From Pseudomonas cremoricolorata DSM 17059 = NBRC 16634 (lineage in GTDB: Bacteria; Pseudomonadota; Gammaproteobacteria; Pseudomonadales; Pseudomonadaceae): a DNA stretch of 64,000 bases. Every line of letters starts with the position of its first letter. Position 1 is the stretch's first letter. Both the position numbers and the translations under genes were made by a program. Positions 33,897 to 41,733 of this stretch are shown piece after piece. The notes under the pieces were generated by a model. The model did no database searches. It worked only from the letters and a program-made list of their open reading frames with translations, and was not told where the DNA came from. Location of the stretch: contig NZ_AUEA01000015.1 in NCBI RefSeq assembly GCF_000425745.1, forward strand, positions 45,099 to 109,098. The letters run 5' to 3'.

Positions 33897-34598
33897 ATGA
33901 ACGTCTCTTTCCGTCCGCAATGGCTGCTCGCTGCCGTCATCCCTTTCATGCTCACCGCCTGCGGTGACAGCGAGCCGGACCAACGCGCCGCCTTCAAGCA
34001 GTTCCTGCAAACGCGCATCATCGACAAGCCGGGCGTGCATGTGCCCAAACCTTCGGCCGAAGAAACCAAGGCCTTCGGCGACTACGCCTCGCACTATTCG
34101 GTGATCACCGACTTCAACGGCAAGATGGACGCCAGCGTCAAACCCCTGGGTGAGCTGACCAAGAAGATTTCGGTGCGCTCGCTGAACGATGTCATCGAGC
34201 ACCGCGATGACTTCAAGGCGGCGCAAACCGGGCTGTCGGAGATGGGCCAGAACCTCAAGCAGTACAAGGAAGAGGCCGACGCCGCCAAGGCCCAGCTCAA
34301 GCAGCCTGAAGACCTCAAGCCGGTGTACGACCAGGCCTATGAGCGCACCGTGAGCAAGCCGGCCGACACCTTCCTGGCCCTGCTGCCGCAGATCGACACG
34401 GCCATGGCCGGTATCGAGGACGTCGGCAACTACGTCGAGGCGCACAAAGAGCAGATCGAGATCAAGGGCGCGCAGATTTCCGTGCAGGATCCGAAAGTGC
34501 TGGAAGAGCTCAATACCCGCTTGAAAAGCCTGAACGAACAGGGCCAGGCCGTGCAGCAGGCGCAGTCGCGCATGCAAGCGGTCATGCTCGGTCGCTGA
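33897..34598 (+). CDS. DUF3053-type lipoprotein
   Basis: The 233-residue product has a lipoprotein signal (LLAAVIPFMLTAC) with Cys-22 as lipidation site and the mature start GDSEPDQRAAFKQFLQTRI. The rest is largely helical and charged, rich in Lys/Glu/Gln, matching the DUF3053 family (E. coli YiaF-like). Function is unknown; it may be an envelope helical protein. It is a single gene convergent with a TonB receptor, with a strong hairpin between the two. Confidence 0.82.
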   Translation: MNVSFRPQWLLAAVIPFMLTACGDSEPDQRAAFKQFLQTRIIDKPGVHVPKPSAEETKAFGDYASHYSVITDFNGKMDASVKPLGELTKKISVRSLNDVIEHRDDFKAAQTGLSEMGQNLKQYKEEADAAKAQLKQPEDLKPVYDQAYERTVSKPADTFLALLPQIDTAMAGIEDVGNYVEAHKEQIEIKGAQISVQDPKVLEELNTRLKSLNEQGQAVQQAQSRMQAVMLGR

Positions 34599-34629
34599 TC
34601 AGCCGTCTCTGAACACCCGCTTCTGAGCA

Positions 34630-34665
34630 CTGCTGGAACGGCCGTCGATGTTGCCGTTCCAGCAG
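34630..34665. terminator. hairpin between convergent lipoprotein and receptor genes
   Basis: A perfect 13-bp stem (CTGCTGGAACGGC / GCCGTTCCAGCAG) with a 10-nt loop lies in the 80-bp gap between the stop codons. Confidence 0.65.
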
Positions 34666-34678
34666 CGCTTCCCACCTC

Positions 34679-37162
34679 TTAGAACACCCCACGCAAGGTC
34701 AGCGTGTAGTTGCGCGGATCGCCGTAGAAGTTGCCGTACTCGGCCTGGCCGACGGTGGCGTAGTACTTCTTGTCCAGCAGGTTGTTGGCGTTCAGCGCCA
34801 GGCTCCAGTGTTTATCCAGCTGATACTCGGCAAAGCCGCTCCAGATCGCGTAACCGGCCTGGGAGAAGGCGTAACTGTCGGACGTTTCCTCGAACTCGCC
34901 ATCGCTGCCGCGCACGTAGATGCTGCCGTTGACGTACGACGGCGACTGCGCCGTCACTCCACCGCCAACCTTCAGCGCCGACCAGGCGCCCGGCATCTGA
35001 TAGGCGCCGAACAGCTTGAGCAAGTGTTTTGGGGTCAGCGAGTTGGTCGCCGATCCGGCCACGTTGTTGCGTACATGGTTGTAGGTGTAGCCCAGGCTGG
35101 CCTGGAAGCGCTCGAACAGCTCGCCGCTGATCTCAAGGTCCAGGCCCTTGCTGGTCACCAGGCCATCGTCGTTATAGCAGCAGTTGTCGACGCCGTTGCG
35201 GAATTCGCGCACGCCCTGGCCTTCGCGCTTGACGTAGTACAGCGCGGCGTAGGTGTTCACTCGCCCGCCGAGCAACTCGCCCTTGATGCCCAGTTCATGG
35301 CTGGTGCCGGTGATCGGTTTGAGCGGCCCACCCGAGGCCTTGCGCAGATCGGCCTGGGATTTGTAGATGTCGGCGACGCTGGCGTAAAGGCTCCACTCCG
35401 GCGTGAGGTCGTAGGTGGCACCGAAGAAGGGAGTGAACACCCGTCGGTCGCTGTAGGGGTTGGTGGTGCTGCGCCCGGTGACGTAGTCGGTGTCGTAGGT
35501 GTAGCTGTAGTTGCTGTAGCGGCCACCGACGATCACGTGCAGCGGGTCGAACAGGCGTACGCGCAACGAGCCGTACAGGCCATTCTGCTTCATGCGCTGG
35601 TATTCCTTGTAGGTCGGTACGGTGCTGCCGGGCTTGCGGTAGTCGTCGGGGTCGAAGGCGAAGATGTCGTCGATCTGGCGAAATTCCTCGCCCTCCCAGT
35701 GATCGTTGTCGAACACCACGTCGGTCCAGTTCCAGCCCACCAGGGTGTTGGTTTCCAGGCCCAGCACGGTGCTGTCGCCCTTGAGGTTGAAGTCCACCGA
35801 CTTGCTCGACAGGTCCTGCGCCTGACCCTGCCAGTTGGCCCCGGAACCCGAGCCGTCGGCTGGGTCGACGGCGCCGTAGAAGTTGTAGTAGCCACGGCCC
35901 TGGTCGGCCTGGGCGTAGAGCGTGTCGAGGGTGGCGGTCCAGGTGTCGGACAGACGCTGGTCGACGCGCAGGAAGAACGACTCGCCCTTGGTCTTGATGA
36001 AGTCATCGGCGCCGGCCAGGAAATGGCTGCGCGGCAGGCCCAGGGAGGCGCCGTCCAGCGCCCGTGGCCAGCCGTAGGCCTGGTCGGAGGTGCGGTTGTG
36101 GTCGTAGGTCATGCCGGCCAGCACGGTGGTGTCGTCGCTCAGGTCGGCTTCCAGCACGCCATAGAAGAACGAGCGCTCGGCGTCGGCCTTGTCGTAGAAC
36201 ATGTCGCGGTCGTTGTAGACCAGCACCGAGCGGCCCTTGAGCTTGCCGTCGAAGGCCAGCGGGCCGCTGACGTCGAGCATCGAGCGGTAGTTGTTCCAGC
36301 TGCCGACCGAGTTTTCCAGCTCGACCCGCGGCGCGGCGGTGGGCCGTTTGCGCACCAGGTTGATGCTGCCGCCCGGCTCGCCGTTACCGGAGAACAGCCC
36401 ATCGGAGCCGCGCAGCACTTCGACATGGTCGTACATCGCCATGTCATGGTCCTTGCGTGCATAGGCCGCGCTGCCCAGCGGCGAGCCGCCGTCGATGCGG
36501 TAGCTGGTGATCTCGAAACCGCGCGACAGGTAGCGCGAGCTGGTCAGCGAGCCTTGGTACACCGACACGCCGCTGGTCTGGTTGAGCACGTCGTGGATCG
36601 AGGTGAGGTGCTGATCCTCGATGCGCTGGCGGGTCATGATGCTGACCGTTTGCGGGGTTTCCTTGAGTGTCTGCGCGGTCTTGGCGATCGACACTTGTCC
36701 GGTGGTGTACGAGCCGGTGTCTTCGGTGGTGGCGCCGAGCATCTGGCTGTCGATGGTGGTGGCGCCCAGTTGCATGGCCGCGCCCTGTTCCGGCAGCGCT
36801 TGCAGGTAGGCGCGCTGGCCGCTGGCGAGGCTGAAGGTCAGGCCGGTGCCGGCCAGCAGCTGCTGCAAGGCGGCCTCTGCGCTGTAGCGACCCTGTACCG
36901 CGCTGCTGCGCTTGCCGCGGGTCAGTTCGCCGTCGGCGAACAGCTGCACGCCGCTGGTCGCCGACCATTGCAGGATGGCTGCATCCAGTGGCTGGGCGGC
37001 GATGGCATAGCTGTGCTCGGTGCTCTGCTCGTTGGCGACGGCGACGCTGCTGGCAAGCGGCAGCAGGGCCAGCGAGCAGCCCAGGGCGGTGCTCAGCAGC
37101 AACGGCGTCAGGCAGGTGGACAGGCCGTGGTAAGGAAGGGTTCGGCGGGCAGGGGTGCGCAT
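34679..37162 (-). CDS. TonB-dependent siderophore receptor with signalling domain
   Basis: This 827-residue outer-membrane receptor carries a signal peptide (about 1-44), an STN/secretin-like signalling domain (about 48-115: YAIAAQPLDAAILQWSATSG, LLAGTGLTF), a plug (about 155-280, with RQRIEDQHLTSIHDVLNQT and GNGEPGGSINLVRKRP) and a 22-strand barrel ending RNYTLTLRGVF, whose terminal Phe is the outer-membrane sorting signal. It is of the FpvA/FhuE kind; the ligand is unknown. A CC pair in an extracellular loop (VDNCCYN) may form a disulfide. With the FecR and FecI genes upstream it makes a cell-surface signalling system that turns on its own transcription when loaded. Confidence 0.94.
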   Translation of the reverse strand: MRTPARRTLPYHGLSTCLTPLLLSTALGCSLALLPLASSVAVANEQSTEHSYAIAAQPLDAAILQWSATSGVQLFADGELTRGKRSSAVQGRYSAEAALQQLLAGTGLTFSLASGQRAYLQALPEQGAAMQLGATTIDSQMLGATTEDTGSYTTGQVSIAKTAQTLKETPQTVSIMTRQRIEDQHLTSIHDVLNQTSGVSVYQGSLTSSRYLSRGFEITSYRIDGGSPLGSAAYARKDHDMAMYDHVEVLRGSDGLFSGNGEPGGSINLVRKRPTAAPRVELENSVGSWNNYRSMLDVSGPLAFDGKLKGRSVLVYNDRDMFYDKADAERSFFYGVLEADLSDDTTVLAGMTYDHNRTSDQAYGWPRALDGASLGLPRSHFLAGADDFIKTKGESFFLRVDQRLSDTWTATLDTLYAQADQGRGYYNFYGAVDPADGSGSGANWQGQAQDLSSKSVDFNLKGDSTVLGLETNTLVGWNWTDVVFDNDHWEGEEFRQIDDIFAFDPDDYRKPGSTVPTYKEYQRMKQNGLYGSLRVRLFDPLHVIVGGRYSNYSYTYDTDYVTGRSTTNPYSDRRVFTPFFGATYDLTPEWSLYASVADIYKSQADLRKASGGPLKPITGTSHELGIKGELLGGRVNTYAALYYVKREGQGVREFRNGVDNCCYNDDGLVTSKGLDLEISGELFERFQASLGYTYNHVRNNVAGSATNSLTPKHLLKLFGAYQMPGAWSALKVGGGVTAQSPSYVNGSIYVRGSDGEFEETSDSYAFSQAGYAIWSGFAEYQLDKHWSLALNANNLLDKKYYATVGQAEYGNFYGDPRNYTLTLRGVF

Positions 37163-37262
37163 GGGCGGGTTATCCGTAAGGGTCAGTCGTGCTCGCGAGT
37201 GTTTCTCGTTTGCGATCAGGACTTATGACGGACGACTCGCCGAAGACAACGATGCCACTTCG

Positions 37263-38207
37263 CTATCTTTTTTCCGCAGGCGTTTTTGCGGGGCGTATGA
37301 GAGTCAGCCACGGGCCTACTTCAGTCACCTGCACCGGCAGCACCACTTGCAGACTGCGCAGGGCGGCATCGGCCTCGGAGGTGCGCACCGAGGCGGTCAC
37401 CGGCAGGTGCTTGAGACGCTCGTCGAACAGCATCAGGTGGGCGCGGCTGTAGGGCTGCAAGCGTGCGATGACGTCCTGCAACGGCTGGTTGCGAAAGCTC
37501 AGGCGCTGCTCGCGCCAGCTCAATTGCTCGGCTTCGAAGGCACTGGGCGAGCCAATGCCCTGGGCGTCATAGCGCACCGCCTGGCCGCTGGCGAGGTCGA
37601 GTTGTTGCTGGCCCTGCTTGATGCGCACCACATGCTCGGTGACGCTGACTTGCGCGCCATCGTCCAGCACCCGCACATCGAAGGCAGTGCCCAGGGCGCG
37701 AGTGGTGCCGCCTGCGCTTTCGACGATGAACGGCCGCTGCGGGTTGCCGGCGACCTGGAACCAGGCTTCACCGCGGTACAGGCGGATGCGCCGTTCGCCT
37801 TCGCTGTAGCGCACATCCAGAGCGGTGTGCGGCGCCAATTGCACGGTCGAGCCGTCGTCCAGGGTCCAGCTGCGCACTTGCGCCACGTCGGTGCGGTAGT
37901 CAGCGTGGCGCGCCGGGTCGAGGTTCCACAGCAGCAGGCCGAGCAGCACTAGCGCAGCGCTGGCAAAACCGGCCACACGTGCGCGCCGACGTGGCGCCAG
38001 CGGCCGTCGCGCGGCGCTGCGTTCGGCGGCGGGGCCAGCGGCCTGCCAGACCTGCCGCGCCCGTTGCCAGGCTTGCGCGTGCAGTTCGTCGGCGGCCAGC
38101 CACCGTTCGAACGCCTGGCGCTGCGCGGCCGTTACGCCTGGATCATCGAGGCGCACGCACCACTCCAGCGCCTGGTCGAGCGGGGTAGCAGTCTGCGGAT
38201 CGGTCAT
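37263..38207 (-). CDS. FecR-family anti-sigma regulator
   Basis: This encodes about 314 residues: a cytosolic N-terminal domain with the FecR pattern ALEWCVRLDDPG, QRQAFERWLAADELHAQAW (about 12-50), one transmembrane helix (about 80-95), then the periplasmic FecR domain (RSWTLDDGSTVQLAPHTALD, RLYRGEAWFQV, RALGTAFDVR) and a C-terminal STN-interacting region. It holds its sigma factor and receives the signal from the STN domain of the receptor. The ATG at 38207 is preferred over one two codons earlier. It lies between the sigma gene (52-bp gap) and the receptor gene (100-bp gap). Confidence 0.92.
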   Translation of the reverse strand: MTDPQTATPLDQALEWCVRLDDPGVTAAQRQAFERWLAADELHAQAWQRARQVWQAAGPAAERSAARRPLAPRRRARVAGFASAALVLLGLLLWNLDPARHADYRTDVAQVRSWTLDDGSTVQLAPHTALDVRYSEGERRIRLYRGEAWFQVAGNPQRPFIVESAGGTTRALGTAFDVRVLDDGAQVSVTEHVVRIKQGQQQLDLASGQAVRYDAQGIGSPSAFEAEQLSWREQRLSFRNQPLQDVIARLQPYSRAHLMLFDERLKHLPVTASVRTSEADAALRSLQVVLPVQVTEVGPWLTLIRPAKTPAEKR

Positions 38208-38259
38208 AGGCAAGCGGCCAGGCCAGGCTGGGGACGGGGCGGGGAGTGTAATCGGCCTT

Positions 38260-38760
38260 TCACCGCATTGCTCGCTCGAGCCGTTGCATGGCCTTGACCA
38301 TCTGCGACACCACGGTGCTCTTGGAGATGTTCAGGCGCTCGGCGATCTGCTGATGGTCGAGACCTTCGACGCGGCAGAGGATGAACACTTCGCGGCAGCG
38401 CGGCGGCAGTTCGTCGAGCACCTGCACCAGGCGTTCGAGTTCTCGGCGTTGTTCGAGATTGTGCGCTGGATCGATTCGCGCATCGGCGATCTGCTCCACG
38501 GCCAGCGGGTCGAGCTGCAGCTCGATGCCCAGCGACTGCCGGCGGTAGAGGTCCATGCCCAGGTTGCGGGCGATGCGGAAGATGTACGCGCGGGGATTAC
38601 CGATGTGCGCGCCAAGGGTACGGCTGGCGACCCGCAGCCAGGTTTCCTGGGTCAGGTCTTCGGCCACGCCGACGTTGCCGAACTGGCGAGCCAGGTACGC
38701 CTGCAAGGCTTCACGGTTTTCCAGAAACGCCGCCAGCAGGTGCTCGCGATCTTGCGACAT
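38260..38760 (-). CDS. FecI-type ECF sigma factor
   Basis: This 166-residue ECF sigma factor has region 2 (LARQFGNVGVAEDLTQETWLR, PRAYIFRIARNLGMDLYR) and region 4 with the helix-turn-helix EGLDHQQIAERLNISKSTV (about 135-153). It should recruit RNA polymerase to the receptor gene downstream when FecR is signalled. The ATG at 38760 (MSQDREHLL) has AGGA upstream; an ATG eight codons earlier is possible. A Fur-box-like sequence just upstream fits iron control. Confidence 0.93.
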   Translation of the reverse strand: MSQDREHLLAAFLENREALQAYLARQFGNVGVAEDLTQETWLRVASRTLGAHIGNPRAYIFRIARNLGMDLYRRQSLGIELQLDPLAVEQIADARIDPAHNLEQRRELERLVQVLDELPPRCREVFILCRVEGLDHQQIAERLNISKSTVVSQMVKAMQRLERAMR

Positions 38761-38801
38761 TGCCCACATCCTGACGGCGGCCAAAGGTGCGGCATGCTAG
38801 C

Positions 38802-38820
38802 GTGAATGGTACTTATTCTC
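38802..38820 (-). promoter_or_regulatory. Fur-box-like site before the fecI gene
   Basis: The minus strand GAGAATAAGTACCATTCAC matches 12 of 19 consensus positions and lies 42-60 bp upstream of the sigma gene start. Confidence 0.5.
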
Positions 38821-38886
38821 AATGCTGAGCTCAGGCTTTGCGCGCGAATCCGTCGAACCCCGGCTGGGCTTTTTCGGACGCAAAAG

Positions 38887-38917
38887 AAAAGGGCCTACCT
38901 TGCGGTAAGCCCTTTTC
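38887..38917 (-). terminator. tRNA-Met terminator
   Basis: An A-rich GAAAAGGGC stem pairs with GCCCTTTTC through an inner TACC/GGTA pairing, ending in TTTTC on the minus strand, just after the tRNA 3' end. Confidence 0.85.
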
Positions 38918-38923
38918 GGAGTT

Positions 38924-39000
38924 TGGTGGCTACACAGGGACTTGAACCCCGGACCCCAGCATTATGAATGCTATGCTCTAACCAACTGAGCTATGTAGCC
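38924..39000 (-). tRNA. tRNA-Met (CAT), elongator type
   Basis: A full 77-nt cloverleaf is visible: acceptor GGCTACA/TGTAGCC, D-arm GCTC..GAGC, anticodon stem TAGCA/TGCTG with loop TTCATAA (anticodon CAT), TTCAAGT T-loop, and a genome-encoded CCA end. The acceptor begins with a G-C pair, unlike initiator tRNA-fMet, which points to elongator Met. It lies between the first FecI system and the orphan FecR. Confidence 0.97.
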
Positions 39001-39094
39001 AACTGGCGCGCATTATTCTCTTCACTCGCCCCTCTGTCAACACTCCCTGCAAAAAAAATCCACACGCTTTCAGAAACTTAGCCCGCCACGGCGA

Positions 39095-40039
39095 TCAGCG
39101 CAGCAGCCAGGCGTGGCCGAACAGGCTATACAGTGCGACCTGCTGCTCGGCGGCCAGGCGTTGCAGGGTCTGCTCGGCGTGGTCCAGATCGAACTGGCCG
39201 CTGATTCGCCGATGCGCGGTTTGCTCGTCGAGCAGCCACACGCGCTGGCCCCGGGTGCTGGCCAGGCGCTGCAGCAGTTCGTCAAGGGGCATGTCCTGGG
39301 CGATCAGTTCGCCCTTGCGCCACGCTTGCGCGGCCTGGATGTCTGCCTTCTGCACGGTGGCGATGCCGTGTTCGCCGAAGCTGACCCGTTCGCCGGCCGA
39401 CACCAGGCGCTGGTCGCCGCCCTGAATGACCATCGCCTTGCCATCGAGTACCACCAGCTCGCCGCCGTCAGCGCGGTGGCCGATCAGCAATCGGGTGCCG
39501 AACACCTGAATGCGCGCATCGTCGACCTGCACTTCCATGGGGCGCCCGTCCAGGCGCACTTCCAGGTACATCTGCCCTTGCAGCAAGTGCAACTGACGCA
39601 CGCGGCCGCGCAGGTCGAGGTTCAGCGCACTGGCGCCAGCCAGTTGCACGCTGGAGCCTTCGTTGAGTTTGACCATGCGCCGCTCGCCGGGGGCGCTGTG
39701 CAGATCGCTGGTCTGACGCTGGGCCCAAGGCCAATAGAGGTAGGCCAGCGCAGCGAGCAGCAGCAGGAACAGCACGCCCAGGTACGCCCCGGCCTTGCTG
39801 CGGCGCAATTGCACAGGGTTGGGGCGGGGACGCTCGGGCGGCACCGCGCTGCGCAGCCAGCGGGCCTGCACTGCGGCATAGGCCTGGGCGTTGTGCGGCT
39901 CGGCACACCACTGGGCAAAGGCCTCGCGCAGACGCGGGTCGCAGTTGGGTTGCTGCAAACGGATGAACCATTGGGTGGCGTGCTGATGGACATCGCCATC
40001 GGCATCGACTTCAGGCTGCAGGGCGGGCATCGGCTGCAT
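39095..40039 (-). CDS. orphan FecR-family regulator
   Basis: This 314-residue protein has the FecR layout: an N-terminal cytosolic part (HQHATQWFIRLQQPN, RLREAFAQWCAEPHNAQAYAA), a transmembrane helix (about 85-105), the periplasmic FecR domain (MVKLNEGSSVQLAGASALN, LQGQMYLEVRLDG, IQVFGTRLLIG) and a C-terminal tail. No sigma gene or TonB receptor is adjacent; the neighbours are a tRNA and a divergent MFS gene. It may act with a distant FecI or be a remnant of a lost system. Its promoter region holds a Fur-box-like site. Confidence 0.88.
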   Translation of the reverse strand: MQPMPALQPEVDADGDVHQHATQWFIRLQQPNCDPRLREAFAQWCAEPHNAQAYAAVQARWLRSAVPPERPRPNPVQLRRSKAGAYLGVLFLLLLAALAYLYWPWAQRQTSDLHSAPGERRMVKLNEGSSVQLAGASALNLDLRGRVRQLHLLQGQMYLEVRLDGRPMEVQVDDARIQVFGTRLLIGHRADGGELVVLDGKAMVIQGGDQRLVSAGERVSFGEHGIATVQKADIQAAQAWRKGELIAQDMPLDELLQRLASTRGQRVWLLDEQTAHRRISGQFDLDHAEQTLQRLAAEQQVALYSLFGHAWLLR

Positions 40040-40098
40040 CGTTCGAGCGCTCGTGAACCATGTGGAAGAGGGTGGGTAGGTGTGCCAGGGATGCTAAT

Positions 40099-40117
40099 TA
40101 GAGTGAGAACCATTTAC
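40099..40117. promoter_or_regulatory. Fur-box-like site between orphan fecR and MFS gene
   Basis: TAGAGTGAGAACCATTTAC matches 12 of 19 Fur consensus positions. It lies 60 bp before the fecR start and about 94 bp before the Fsr-like gene, so it could control both. Confidence 0.45.
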
Positions 40118-40210
40118 AAGTACGTAGCGGATGGGTGGTAAAAAAGGTAGCTAAGTAACTAGTTGTTTCCGGATAATCGCGGTTCATTTCGCGGACGGAT
40201 GATTCAGGCC

Positions 40211-41410
40211 ATGGCCACCAGCAGTACGCAGACCTCCACCGCCAGCAGCATGCCGCTGGTGATGCGCATCATCGGCTTCTGCGCGCTGGCGCACCTGATC
40301 AACGACCTGATCCAGTCGGTGCTACCGGCTATCTACCCGATGCTCAAGGCCAACTACGACCTGAGCTTCACCCAGATCGGCCTGATCACCATGACCTTCC
40401 AGGTCACCGCTTCGCTGCTACAGCCTTGGGTCGGCCTTTATACAGACCGCCGGCCCAACCCCAATCTGCTGCCCATGGGCACGCTGTGCACCTTGGTCGG
40501 CATCGTCATGCTGGCTTTCGTCGGCAGCTTCCCGATGATTCTGCTGGCCTCGGCGCTGGTCGGCATCGGCTCGTCGACCTTCCACCCGGAAACCTCGCGC
40601 ATCGCCCGCCTGGCCTCGGGCGGGCGCTTCGGTCTGGCGCAGTCGAGCTTCCAGGTCGGCGGCAATGCCGGCTCGGCGCTCGGCCCGTTGCTGGCGGCGG
40701 CGATCATCATTCCCTTCGGCCAGACCCATGTGGCCTGGTTCGGCCTGGCAGCGCTGTTCTTCTTCGGCGTGACGCTGATTCTGCGCAGTTGGTACAGCCA
40801 GCACCTGAACCAGTTCAAGGCGCGCAAGGCGGTGCAGGCCGGCCATGGCATTTCCCGCGGACGGGTCATCGCCGCCTTGGTGATTCTCGGCCTGCTGGTG
40901 TTCTCCAAGTACTTCTACATGGCCAGCTTCACCAGCTACTTCACCTTCTACCTGATCGAGAAGTTCGGCGTGTCGGTGGCCAGCTCGCAGTTGCACCTGT
41001 TCCTGTTCCTCGGCGCGGTCGCCGCCGGCACCTTCTTCGGCGGGCCGATCGGCGATCGCATCGGGCGTAAGGCGGTGATCTGGTTCTCGATCCTCGGCGT
41101 TGCGCCGTTCACCCTGGTGCTGCCCTACGCCGACCTGTTCTGGACCACCGTGCTCAGCGTCATCATCGGCTTCATCCTCGCCTCGGCGTTCTCGGCCATC
41201 GTCGTCTACGCCCAGGAGCTGGTGCCCAACAGCGTGGGCATGATCGCCGGGATCTTCTTCGGCCTGATGTTCGGCTTCGGCGGCATCGGCGCCGCACTGC
41301 TCGGCTACGTCGCCGACCTGCGCGGTATCGAATACGTCTATGGACTGTGCTCGTTCCTGCCGCTGTTCGGGCTGTTGACGGTGTTGTTGCCTTCGACCAG
41401 CAAGCGCTGA
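40211..41410 (+). CDS. fsr: MFS efflux transporter, Fsr family
   Basis: This encodes roughly 399 residues with 12 predicted transmembrane helices and hallmarks of the fosmidomycin resistance (Fsr) family: CALAHLINDLIQSVLPAIYPMLK at the N-terminus, LQPWVGLYTDRRPNP (motif A loop), GSSTFHPETSRIARLASGGR and GTFFGGPIGDRIGRKAVIW. The RND-type export of fosmidomycin or of natural substrates is known for Fsr homologues. The start at 40211 (MATSSTQT) is chosen because the conserved part starts soon after; an ATG at 40199 is possible. It lies beside iron-signalling genes, so a role in siderophore or metal export is conceivable but not shown. Confidence 0.9.
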   Translation: MATSSTQTSTASSMPLVMRIIGFCALAHLINDLIQSVLPAIYPMLKANYDLSFTQIGLITMTFQVTASLLQPWVGLYTDRRPNPNLLPMGTLCTLVGIVMLAFVGSFPMILLASALVGIGSSTFHPETSRIARLASGGRFGLAQSSFQVGGNAGSALGPLLAAAIIIPFGQTHVAWFGLAALFFFGVTLILRSWYSQHLNQFKARKAVQAGHGISRGRVIAALVILGLLVFSKYFYMASFTSYFTFYLIEKFGVSVASSQLHLFLFLGAVAAGTFFGGPIGDRIGRKAVIWFSILGVAPFTLVLPYADLFWTTVLSVIIGFILASAFSAIVVYAQELVPNSVGMIAGIFFGLMFGFGGIGAALLGYVADLRGIEYVYGLCSFLPLFGLLTVLLPSTSKR

Positions 41411-41492
41411 GCGGCTCGACTTTCGCTCAATTGACGAGGGCAGGGTGGCTGGCCTAGAGTCCGCCTCCTGTCCTCTCACGTAACCCGCCGTC

Positions 41493-41636
41493 ATGCAGCG
41501 CCTGCCGATCATCGCCGCTTCCCGTCAGCCTGAGCCCGAGGCCCTGCGCCGCGCCTGGCCCAGCGACACGGTGCTCAAGCGCCGGCGCAGCGTGCTGTTC
41601 GCCTTCACCTTCTCGCCACACCTCGCCAGCCACTGA
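41493..41636 (+). CDS. short ORF before the second MFS gene
   Basis: This encodes 47 residues (MQRLPIIAASRQPEPEALRR, ending SPHLASH) with codon use like its neighbours. It ends 97 bp before the MFS start. No convincing ribosome site precedes it, and no family is recognised. It could be a leader peptide or chance. Confidence 0.3.
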   Translation: MQRLPIIAASRQPEPEALRRAWPSDTVLKRRRSVLFAFTFSPHLASH

Positions 41637-41733
41637 TCTGCGCCGTTCGGCCTTGCGCGGTCGGCGCCTGCATTCGTCCTTTACCTGAGTGAAGAATTCC
41701 TGCCAGCCCCTGCCTGGCGGGTGTGGAGTAGTC

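Noticed and set aside
34808..37228. Long plus-strand frame opposite the first TonB receptor, and a similar one at 43036-45441
   Set aside because: Both are shadows of the receptor genes, which carry signal peptides, STN, plug and barrel motifs on the minus strand.
38924..39000. tRNA-Met as attachment site of a genomic island
   Set aside because: No integrase, no direct repeat of the tRNA 3' end and no clear border were seen in the window.
40418..41512. Long minus-strand frame opposite the Fsr-like gene
   Set aside because: Its product is a run of charged and Gln/Glu residues, the usual shadow of a membrane protein gene.
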